The notes beneath the pieces were generated by a model, which saw only the letters and a list, made by a program, of their open reading frames with translations, was not told the DNA's origin and searched no databases. A stretch of 8,619 nt of DNA from an uncultured Collinsella sp. (GTDB lineage: Bacteria > Actinomycetota > Coriobacteriia > Coriobacteriales > Coriobacteriaceae): contig CAJJTG010000061.1 in NCBI GenBank assembly GCA_905194675.1, forward strand, positions 1-8,619, in the 5' to 3' direction. The position numbers were made by a program, and so were the translations under genes. Position 1 is the stretch's first letter, and each line of letters starts with the position of its first letter. Below, piece by piece: positions 1 through 5,436 of this stretch.

Positions 1-220
1 GGCTCGACCACTCGGCATGGTTACGAAGGAACGTCGCGCCCAGGTGCTCGATGGTGTGGCACTCGGCCGTGTTCATGACCGGCTCCTTGTTGGGCGTGGT
101 CAGGCGCAGGTCAAACGTGGTGACGGCGGCGCCGGTCGCCGGATCGCGGTCGATGCGGCTCACGTACACGCCAGGCTCAAGCAGCAGATGGTCAACGGAA
201 AAACTCGCGATGCGCTCCAT
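1..220 (-). CDS. luxS: S-ribosylhomocysteine lyase LuxS, N-terminal part (cut by window edge)
   Basis: The 73 visible residues are the start of LuxS, the metal-dependent enzyme that splits S-ribosylhomocysteine into homocysteine and 4,5-dihydroxy-2,3-pentanedione, the precursor of autoinducer-2, in the activated methyl cycle. The diagnostic signature is present: FSVDHLLLEPGVYV near the N-terminus, the TPNKEPV segment at residues 42-48, and the HTIEH motif at 55-59. By family knowledge His55 and His59 are metal ligands and Glu58 is the catalytic base. The catalytic and metal-binding cysteines lie beyond the window. The start is the ATG at 220-218, preceded by an AGAGGA-type ribosome binding site about 7 nt upstream. 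It lies downstream of the sugar kinase but is separated from it by a terminator and has its own candidate promoter, so it is probably a separate unit. Family assignment is confident; completeness cannot be judged. Confidence 0.95.
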   Translation of the reverse strand, partial: MERIASFSVDHLLLEPGVYVSRIDRDPATGAAVTTFDLRLTTPNKEPVMNTAECHTIEHLGATFLRNHAEWSS

Positions 221-234
221 GGCAGATCCTCTCG

Positions 235-265
235 GTAGTCAATTTAGGACGGGGCTCTTTTAGCT
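235..265 (-). repeat. 31-bp repeat in luxS leader, second copy at 6613-6643
   Basis: Read on the minus strand this 31-bp stretch matches the plus-strand stretch 6613-6643 at 29 of 31 positions (core AGCCCCGTCC, then AAATTGACTAC). At 6613 the unit is half of a terminator. Here it stands alone between the candidate luxS promoter and the luxS ribosome binding site, so it would be in the luxS 5' untranslated RNA. Its GGACGGGG/CCCCGTCC core can pair with the terminator arm at 304-312. Confidence 0.75.
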
Positions 266-277
266 AGTTGGAATGGT

Positions 278-293
278 CGCACCAATCATACCA
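278..293 (-). promoter_or_regulatory. Candidate luxS promoter, extended -10
   Basis: On the minus strand 293-285 reads TGG then TATGAT, a full extended -10 element (TGn plus a 5/6 match to TATAAT). No good -35 box lies 16-18 bp upstream, as is usual for extended -10 promoters. Transcription would begin near 278, giving a leader of about 58 nt. The element directly abuts the U-tract of the kinase terminator, so the two units are packed back to back. Confidence 0.5.
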
Positions 294-296
294 GTC

Positions 297-334
297 AAAA
301 AAGCCCCGTCCCAAATGAGCTACCCGGGACGGGG
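297..334 (-). terminator. Rho-independent terminator of the isomerase-transketolase-kinase operon
   Basis: On the minus strand a perfect 9-bp stem (CCCCGTCCC at 334-326 pairing with GGGACGGGG at 312-304) with a 13-nt loop is followed by C and six T residues (302-297). It lies 38 nt after the kinase stop codon and fits an intrinsic terminator for minus-strand transcription. Confidence 0.85.
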
Positions 335-360
335 AACAATGAGTTTTTTATCCCCGTCCC
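326..360 (-). repeat. Alternative inverted repeat competing with the terminator
   Basis: A third copy of the arm, CCCCGTCCC at 352-360, is perfectly complementary to GGGACGGGG at 326-334, giving a 9-bp stem with a 17-nt loop. The arm 326-334 is also the 5' arm of the terminator stem, so the two hairpins are mutually exclusive. The upstream arm begins about 12 nt after the kinase stop codon. Confidence 0.7.
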
Positions 361-372
361 AGAATAATCATG

Positions 373-1863
373 CTAGGCGGTGTACGCGATTGTAGATTTC
401 ACGGCGTGGCGCCAGCCGGCGATCTTTTTGGCTCGTTCGTTGGCGGGCATGGCAGGCTCCACGATGCCGCGGGCGCCGTAGACGTCGACGACATCGCGCG
501 TGTACATGCCCAGCGCAATGCCGCAGGCCCAGGCCGCACCCAGGCCGCTCATCTCGTCGTTGCTCGCGATGCGGATGGGCGAGCCAACCAAGTCGCTCTC
601 AAACTGCATCAGGTACGCGTCGCGCGTGGGACCGCCGTCAACACGAAGCTCGGCCAGCGCCGCGCCCGAATCCTCGACCATCGCATCGATGACGTCGAAA
701 ATCTGATAGGCGATCGACTCGTCGGCGGCCTTTACGAACTCCGCACGGCCCGTGGTGCGCGTCATGCCAAAGACGCAGCCCTCGGCATCGCTCGCCCAGT
801 GCGGCGCGCCCAAGCCGGTAAACGCCGGCACAAAGTAGACGCGGCTCGCCGGATTGGCGGCGTAGCACAGATCAGTGACTTCCTCGGGATTGTTGATGAG
901 CTCCAGGTCGTCGCGCAGCCAGGTCTTGACGGCGCCGGCGTAGCTCACGTTGCCCTCGAGCACGTACTCGGTCACGCCGTCCATACGCCACGCAAGCGAG
1001 CTCGAAAGACCATGCGAGCTGGCAACGAACTCGTCGCCGACGTTCATCATGACCGAGCTGCCGGTGCCATAGGTCGCCTTGGCCATGCCGCGGCTGTGGC
1101 AACCCTGCGCAAACAGAGCCGCATGGCTGTCGCCCAGCACGCCGTGCACCGGCACGGGGGCGGGCAAAAAGCCGCCCAGGTCCGTCATGCCGAACAGGCC
1201 ATCGGAATCGGTCACCTGTGGCAGGCAAGCTGCATCGACGCCAAAGGCCTCGCACACTGGCTCGCTCCAGCAGCCACGGCGCAGGTCGAAGAGCTGCGTG
1301 CGGCTGGCGTTAGACCAGTCGCAGCGGAACTCCGCGCCGCCCGTGAGCGTCCAGACCACCCAGGCATCGATGGTGCCCAGGCATAGCTCGCCTGCCGCCG
1401 CGGCCTCGGCAGCCGCGGGAACGTTCGCGAGGATCCAGGCCATCTTGCCCGCCGGGTAGTAGGGCGAGAGCACCAGACCCGTCGTGTCACGCACCAGCTC
1501 GGCCACGCCTTCGCGCGCAGCAAGCTCGTCGCACAGCTCGCGGGCGCGGGCGCACTGCCACACCACGGCGTCGCACAGCGGCTCGCCCGTCGTGCGGCTC
1601 CAGGCAACAGTGGTCTCGCGCTGGTTGGAGATGCCGATGCCGGCGACGTCGGCCGGATCGACCCCGGTCTCCTCCACCACGGCGCGCGCCACGGCCAGCA
1701 CGTTGGCGGCGATCTCGGCTGGATCATGGCTCACCCAGCCAGCCTCGTTGACAATCTGGCGATGCGGGCGATCGGCACGATGAATCAAATGGCCGCCCTC
1801 GTCCACCAGCAGCGCCTTGGTGCCCTGCGTGGATTGATCGATTCCGATGATGTATTTGCTCAT
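373..1863 (-). CDS. FGGY-family carbohydrate kinase, glycerol-kinase-like
   Basis: This 496-residue protein is a full-length FGGY sugar kinase, a cytoplasmic ATP-dependent enzyme. It aligns by eye with E. coli GlpK along its length: phosphate-binding GIDQSTQGT at 7-15, GISNQRETT at 77-85, VVWQC at 100-104, SPYYPAGK at 133-140, GVLGDSHAALF at 241-251 with the likely catalytic base Asp245, TYGTG at 264-268, VPAFTGLGAPHW at 345-356, and ELRVDGG at 405-411. Arg82, Glu83, Trp102, Tyr135 and Asp245 match GlpK substrate residues. Two further glycerol-contact positions differ: Ser246 replaces Gln and Ser270 replaces Phe, suggesting a larger substrate. The start is the ATG at 1863-1861 behind an AGGAG site. 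It follows the split transketolase by 143 nt and probably belongs to that operon. I expect it phosphorylates the ketose made by the upstream isomerase; glycerol kinase remains possible. Confidence 0.88.
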   Translation of the reverse strand: MSKYIIGIDQSTQGTKALLVDEGGHLIHRADRPHRQIVNEAGWVSHDPAEIAANVLAVARAVVEETGVDPADVAGIGISNQRETTVAWSRTTGEPLCDAVVWQCARARELCDELAAREGVAELVRDTTGLVLSPYYPAGKMAWILANVPAAAEAAAAGELCLGTIDAWVVWTLTGGAEFRCDWSNASRTQLFDLRRGCWSEPVCEAFGVDAACLPQVTDSDGLFGMTDLGGFLPAPVPVHGVLGDSHAALFAQGCHSRGMAKATYGTGSSVMMNVGDEFVASSHGLSSSLAWRMDGVTEYVLEGNVSYAGAVKTWLRDDLELINNPEEVTDLCYAANPASRVYFVPAFTGLGAPHWASDAEGCVFGMTRTTGRAEFVKAADESIAYQIFDVIDAMVEDSGAALAELRVDGGPTRDAYLMQFESDLVGSPIRIASNDEMSGLGAAWACGIALGMYTRDVVDVYGARGIVEPAMPANERAKKIAGWRHAVKSTIAYTA

Positions 1864-1926
1864 GTACTCTCCTGTCTCCCCCGTCGATTCAACAGCTAAA
1901 ACCCGACGGACAAGGAGCGAGTGGCC

Positions 1927-1953
1927 GACCGGCTCATGAGAGCGCAGCCGGCC
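1927..1953 (-). other. Hairpin in the leader of the FGGY kinase gene
   Basis: On the minus strand GGCCGGCT (1953-1946) pairs with AGCCGGTC (1934-1927) through 8 pairs including one G-T wobble, with an 11-nt loop. It lies about 64 nt before the kinase start and has no following T-run, so it is not a terminator. It may be an RNA processing or stability element in the gap between the transketolase and kinase genes. Confidence 0.4.
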
Positions 1954-1967
1954 TGCTCAAAATTCAA

Positions 1968-2006
1968 CCTAAAAGGATTGGTGCAAACCTGTCCCCGATG
2001 CACCAA
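1968..2006 (-). terminator. Hairpin right after the transketolase C-subunit stop codon, weak terminator or attenuator
   Basis: Immediately after the TAA at 2009-2007 the minus strand carries TTGGTGCA (2006-1999), a 13-nt loop containing GGGGACAGG, and the perfect 8-bp complement TGCACCAA (1985-1978), then TCCTTTT. The U-tract is interrupted, so termination would be partial. It could lower kinase expression relative to the upstream genes, or be a dispersed repeat. Confidence 0.4.
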
Positions 2007-2948
2007 TTACTCTGCGGGAAGGAACTCGACGACCGTCTTGGCGATTCCCTCGCCCGTCAGGCCGTAGTGCGCAAAGACCTCGGGGCTCGTACCGGTGATG
2101 ACCGGCGCATCGGGCAGGCTCAGGCACTTGACCGGACGCGGGCAGTGCTCACCTACGACCTGCGCGACCATGGAACCCAGGCCACCGAAGGGACTGTGCT
2201 CCTCGACGGTCACGACGGCGCGCGTGGCACCGGCGGCCTCGATCACGGCCTCGGCGTCGAGCGGCTTGACGCAGTACATATCGAGCACCGTTGCCGAGAT
2301 GCCCTGCTCGGCCAGCAGATCGGCGGCGTCCACGGCATGGCGGACCATCTCACCGGTGGCGACAATCGTCACATCGGTGCCGCGGCGCACCCAGGTGGCG
2401 CGATCCATCTGGAACGGGCACTCGTCCTCAGTGTACACGTCCTCCACCGGGTTGCGGCCCACGCGGATGTAGGCCGGCTTGTTGTCGGCGACCAGGGCAC
2501 GCACGAGCTCGGCGGTCTGGAAGCGATCGCTCGGCAGATACACGCGCATGTTGGGAATCGCGCTCATGGCGGCGATATCCTGCGCGGAGTGATGGCTCAT
2601 GCCTAAGGCGCCGTAGGACACGCCGCCCGAGATGCCGATGAGCTTGACGTTGGTGTTGGAGTACGAAACGTCGACCTTGCACTGCTCATACGAGCGCGTG
2701 GTCACAAAGGACGCCGGCGAGGCGGCCCAGGCCTTCTTGCCGCACGAGGCCATGCCGGCGGCGATGCTCACCAGGTCCTGCTCGGCAATGCCGACCTCAA
2801 CGGACTGCTGGGGATACTGGTCAAAGAACGGCGTGAGCGATGCAGAGCCGCGGGAGTCGGAGCACAGGACGACGATGTCTTTATCGGTTGCGGCGGCCTC
2901 GAGCAGCGTGTCGCAGATAGCCTTTCGGTTGGCGATCTTGTTAGCCAT
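2007..2948 (-). CDS. Transketolase, C-terminal subunit
   Basis: This 313-residue protein carries the pyrimidine-binding and C-terminal domains of a split transketolase, a thiamine-diphosphate enzyme that moves two-carbon ketol units between sugar phosphates. Visible signatures are VEVGIAEQD at 50-58, where Glu56 is the family's cofactor-activating glutamate, SFVTTR at 80-85, GMSHHSAQD at 116-124, YLPSD near 136, and VEEHSPFGGLG at 248-258 in the C-terminal domain. Its length is normal for a stand-alone C half. The start is the ATG at 2948-2946 (MANKIANRK); the reading frame is open further upstream, but that would run deep into the partner gene. The ATG lies inside the end of the N-subunit gene, an 8-nt overlap implying translational coupling and equal subunit synthesis. 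In this context it may be dedicated to a special ketose phosphate rather than housekeeping pentose phosphate metabolism. Confidence 0.93.
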   Translation of the reverse strand: MANKIANRKAICDTLLEAAATDKDIVVLCSDSRGSASLTPFFDQYPQQSVEVGIAEQDLVSIAAGMASCGKKAWAASPASFVTTRSYEQCKVDVSYSNTNVKLIGISGGVSYGALGMSHHSAQDIAAMSAIPNMRVYLPSDRFQTAELVRALVADNKPAYIRVGRNPVEDVYTEDECPFQMDRATWVRRGTDVTIVATGEMVRHAVDAADLLAEQGISATVLDMYCVKPLDAEAVIEAAGATRAVVTVEEHSPFGGLGSMVAQVVGEHCPRPVKCLSLPDAPVITGTSPEVFAHYGLTGEGIAKTVVEFLPAE

Positions 2949-3777
2949 TGATGGCCTCCTTATGGGCAGCGAAATCGGCGATGATCTGGGCATATTCCTC
3001 ATCGTTGGGCAGGTGATGATGCCAGGCGGCCTTGTCCTCCATAACCGGCGAGCCGTAGCCCTTCACTGTGTTGAGGATGATGACCGTGGGCTTACCCTTG
3101 GTCTCGGCGGCCAGCGTCAGCGCGGCATCGATGGCCTGGACGTCGTTGCCCGGAATGGACAGCACGTTCCAACCGAAGGCGGCCCAGCGCTCCTCCTGCG
3201 AATCCTGCTTCATGACGTCCTCGGTGCTGCCGCTGATCTGCAGGCGGTTGCGGTCCACGAGCGCGCACAGGTTATCGAGCTGGTAATTGCCGCCGCTCAT
3301 GGCGCCCTCCCAGACCGAGCCCTCGGCAAGCTCGCCGTCGCCCATGATGGTGTAGACGCGGTAGTTGCGGCCGTCCATCTTGCCGGCAAGCGCCATCCCG
3401 ACGGCCACGGGCAGGCCGTGACCCAGCGAGCCCGAGTTCATCTCGATGCCCTTGAGCTTGTTGTTGGGGTGGCCGATGTAGGGGCTGCCGAACTTAGAGA
3501 AGCGGGCCTTGACGTCGTCGAGGTCCAGATAGCCCTCGTGGCAGAGCACCGCGTAGTAGGCCTCCATGGCGTGGCCCTTGGAGAGCACGAAGCGATCGCG
3601 GTTGGGATCGTCGACGGTCTCGGGCGAAATGTTGAGGTGGTTGGCGTAGAGGGTCATGAGGGCGTCGATGACCGACATGTCGCCGCCGATGTGCCCGCCG
3701 GCGCCAGCCATGATGATATCGACGCAATCGCGGCGAAGGTCCCAACGCAGGGATTCAAGCTCTTCGATAGTTGCCAT
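2941..3777 (-). CDS. Transketolase, N-terminal (thiamine diphosphate-binding) subunit
   Basis: This 278-residue protein is the pyrophosphate-binding half of a split transketolase. It contains GGHIGGDMS at 27-35, the LSKGH segment ending at His69, GSLGHG at 116-121 with His120, and the thiamine diphosphate motif GDGELAEG at 146-153, closing at Asn177 (LVDRN, 173-177). Asp147 and Asn177 would hold the metal and diphosphate. The chosen start is the ATG at 3777-3775 (MATIEELESL), 2 nt after the isomerase stop. The open frame extends upstream, but that part is a shadow of the isomerase gene with arginine-rich, unrelated sequence. The ribosome binding site (GAGGAG) lies inside the last isomerase codons. 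With the overlapping C-subunit gene it would form the active heterotetramer. Such split enzymes are common in archaea and in sugar operons of Firmicutes and Actinobacteria, and include the described apulose-4-phosphate transketolase subunits. Confidence 0.93.
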   Translation of the reverse strand: MATIEELESLRWDLRRDCVDIIMAGAGGHIGGDMSVIDALMTLYANHLNISPETVDDPNRDRFVLSKGHAMEAYYAVLCHEGYLDLDDVKARFSKFGSPYIGHPNNKLKGIEMNSGSLGHGLPVAVGMALAGKMDGRNYRVYTIMGDGELAEGSVWEGAMSGGNYQLDNLCALVDRNRLQISGSTEDVMKQDSQEERWAAFGWNVLSIPGNDVQAIDAALTLAAETKGKPTVIILNTVKGYGSPVMEDKAAWHHHLPNDEEYAQIIADFAAHKEAING

Positions 3778-3779
3778 TT

Positions 3780-5180
3780 CTACTCTCCTCGCAGGTAAGC
3801 TTTGACGTCTTCTTCGATGGGGTCGTACAGATCGGGGACAATGCCGATGTACTTGCACGCCTCGTAGAGCACCGGCACCACGTTGGCGTGAATGGCGACG
3901 CAGTGGTGGATGTAGGGACCCTCGACGATCTTGGCCTCGAGGCGCTTGAGGTTGTCGACCTCGACCCACAGGTAGGTGCCCATGCCGGCCGGGCCGTCGA
4001 TGCCGCGGGCGTTGCCCAGCAGCAGCGAGTACTCGCCGTTGTCGCCGTCAAAGCGGGCAAGGGTGAGGTCGCCGTGCTTGGCTTCGGCCGTCAGCGCGCC
4101 GGGATGATCGAACGCCAGCGGGTAGGTGAGCTTGGGCTTGACGGCCGCACAGCTGCAGGGCCAGGGGCCGCAGTGCTGCAGCAGCTCGCCGTTCTCGTTA
4201 TCGGGATGGCGCACGGTCCAGTCGGCGAACATGCCGCGGTGACGGCCCAGGTCGGCGGCCTCGACCATCAGCGCGGTGATAGCGCCATGGATGTCGGTCT
4301 CGCAGACGATGGGGATGCCCATCTCGTTGAGGATTGCGTTGGCGGCGCAGGGCATAATGCCCAACTCGTCCTGCAGGGCGTTCCAGCACTGGATGGCGCC
4401 AGCGTTGCAGCCGTACTTCTCGACCAGGCGCTTCATGGCAATGGCGAGTCCTGCGACCGCAGGAACCTTGTCCTCGGGGATGCAGATCTCAAAGCTGTCA
4501 CCAATGTGGGCGAGCATGGCTGCCATGGCCTGCTCGTCAGCCTGGGCGTCGCGCACGGCCTGGACAAGCTCGGTCATGGGGATGGGCGAAAGCTGGATGT
4601 TGAACTTCTCGAGCAGCTCACCCTCGTTGCACATGGTCGACCAGAAATCGAACGGACGGGTGGCCATCTGCAGGATGCGGGTGTGCTTGAAGGTCTTGAC
4701 CACGTTGCACACGGCCAAAAAGTCCCAGACGCCGCGCTCGAACTCGGGATCGGTCAGACGGCAGTTGGTCATGTAGGTGAAGGGAACCTGGAAACGGCGC
4801 AGGACCTTGCCGGTGGCGAACAGGCCGCACTGGCTATCACGCAGACGGGTGCCGTCGGGCTCGGGGCGCTCGTCGCGCGGCCCCCACAGCAGCACGGGCA
4901 AGCCGAGCTCGCGGGCAAGGCGGGCGCAGACATACTCGGTACCAAAGTTGGCGTGGCAGAGCATGATGCCGTCGACGCCCTCGGCGCGGAACTTCTCGAC
5001 GATAGGCGCGATATGGCTGTCGTCGAACAGCAGGCCCTCGTCGTTGATGTCGTCGATATCCACAATCTCGACGCCGATCTCGCGCAGGCGATCAGCCGTC
5101 AGACCGCGATACTTGATCGCGTCCGGCGCGCTAAAGATACTGCGGCGCGTGGGCACAAAGCCGAGCTTGATCTTGTCCAT
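3780..5180 (-). CDS. L-fucose/L-arabinose isomerase-family protein (sugar isomerase)
   Basis: This 466-residue cytoplasmic protein resembles the short L-fucose/L-arabinose isomerase-like proteins, metal-dependent aldose-ketose isomerases (E. coli FucI itself is near 590 residues). Visible features are an N-terminal KIKLGFVPTRR strand, a Rossmann-like segment around GIMLCHANFGTEYV (71-84), WNALQDELGIMPC (266-278), IVCETDIHGA (291-300) and a C-terminal HHCVAIHANV (425-434). By analogy with FucI, Glu294 or Asp296 and one of His425, His426 or His431 are candidate metal ligands; this is inferred, not aligned by computation. The ATG at 5180-5178 follows a strong AGGGGAGGA site. It is the first gene of the operon and is coupled to the transketolase, so it most likely makes the ketose that the FGGY kinase then phosphorylates. 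Substrates could be a branched pentose such as D-apiose, or D-arabinose, a known substrate of fucose isomerases. The exact reaction is unknown. Confidence 0.8.
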   Translation of the reverse strand: MDKIKLGFVPTRRSIFSAPDAIKYRGLTADRLREIGVEIVDIDDINDEGLLFDDSHIAPIVEKFRAEGVDGIMLCHANFGTEYVCARLARELGLPVLLWGPRDERPEPDGTRLRDSQCGLFATGKVLRRFQVPFTYMTNCRLTDPEFERGVWDFLAVCNVVKTFKHTRILQMATRPFDFWSTMCNEGELLEKFNIQLSPIPMTELVQAVRDAQADEQAMAAMLAHIGDSFEICIPEDKVPAVAGLAIAMKRLVEKYGCNAGAIQCWNALQDELGIMPCAANAILNEMGIPIVCETDIHGAITALMVEAADLGRHRGMFADWTVRHPDNENGELLQHCGPWPCSCAAVKPKLTYPLAFDHPGALTAEAKHGDLTLARFDGDNGEYSLLLGNARGIDGPAGMGTYLWVEVDNLKRLEAKIVEGPYIHHCVAIHANVVPVLYEACKYIGIVPDLYDPIEEDVKAYLRGE

Positions 5181-5206
5181 GTACGTCCTCCCCTAGTCAC
5201 ATGTTC

Positions 5207-5243
5207 AGTAAACAGACGCATGTTTCGTTTTGTTCTGTTTACT
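5207..5243 (-). promoter_or_regulatory. Inverted repeat upstream of the isomerase operon, possible operator or leader hairpin
   Basis: AGTAAACAG (5207-5215) and CTGTTTACT (5235-5243) form a perfect 9-bp inverted repeat with a 19-nt AT-rich spacer, ending 12 nt upstream of the isomerase ribosome binding site. Each arm also sits in a smaller palindrome: TGTT-CAGTA-AACA at 5202-5214 and TTTA-C-TAAA at 5238-5246. The TTTAC core recurs at the lacI promoter, suggesting binding sites for the neighbouring LacI-family protein. In RNA the same arms would fold next to the ribosome binding site. Confidence 0.5.
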
Positions 5244-5314
5244 AAATGTTTTACTCTTTTGTTTAGAAGTTTAGCGCGAAATACCCGTAAGCGGTAGAGA
5301 AATCAGCCTAAACG

Positions 5315-5337
5315 GTATGTAAACAAACTGAACATAC
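5315..5337 (-). promoter_or_regulatory. GTATGT-N11-ACATAC inverted repeat, likely operator/promoter zone of the isomerase operon
   Basis: GTATGT (5315-5320) and ACATAC (5332-5337) are perfect 6-bp inverted arms around an 11-bp spacer that contains GTTTAC-type sequence. On the minus strand TTTACA (5323-5318) is a 5/6 match to a -35 box, but I see no convincing -10 at the right distance, so the start point is not assigned. The site lies about 140 bp upstream of the isomerase start, between the lacI terminator and the operon. Confidence 0.4.
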
Positions 5338-5343
5338 AAGGGA

Positions 5344-5372
5344 AACAAAAAGAGGACCCCGAAGGATCCTCT
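5344..5372 (-). terminator. Rho-independent terminator of the lacI-family gene
   Basis: On the minus strand AGAGGATCC (5372-5364), the tetraloop TTCG, and GGGTCCTCT (5359-5351) form a 9-pair stem with one G-T wobble, followed by TTTTTGTTT. The C(UUCG)G tetraloop plus U-tract is a textbook intrinsic terminator, 64 nt after the regulator's stop codon. It separates the regulator from the isomerase operon. Confidence 0.92.
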
Positions 5373-5436
5373 CTTGGTAGCGTTATGTTTACCGCCCTGG
5401 CGCGCTTTGACACGCCGCAGACGATGCCGTCTCCGC

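Noticed and set aside
370..1386. Long plus-strand open frame opposite the kinase
   Set aside because: It mirrors the minus-strand FGGY gene, has low-complexity composition (His, Arg, Ala, Gly) and no recognisable domain; a high-G+C antisense shadow.
373..1863. AI-2 kinase (LsrK-like) because an FGGY kinase sits next to luxS
   Set aside because: The sequence follows glycerol kinase motifs (NQRETT, TYGTG, FTGLGAPHW) rather than LsrK, a terminator lies between the two genes, and no lsr transport or processing genes are present.
2949..3002. Upstream start for the transketolase C subunit
   Set aside because: The extra 18 residues (MRNMPRSSP...) would overlap the N-subunit gene and are unlike the family; the ATG at 2948 gives the conserved N-terminus.
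2007..5180. Sulfoquinovose transketolase pathway (isomerase plus split transketolase)
   Set aside because: That route has no FGGY kinase step and needs sulfoacetaldehyde or isethionate genes and sulfo-sugar transport, none of which are in the window.
3771..5297. 508-codon plus-strand open frame opposite the isomerase
   Set aside because: It is antisense to a clear isomerase gene, has no family motif, and its composition is that of a shadow frame.
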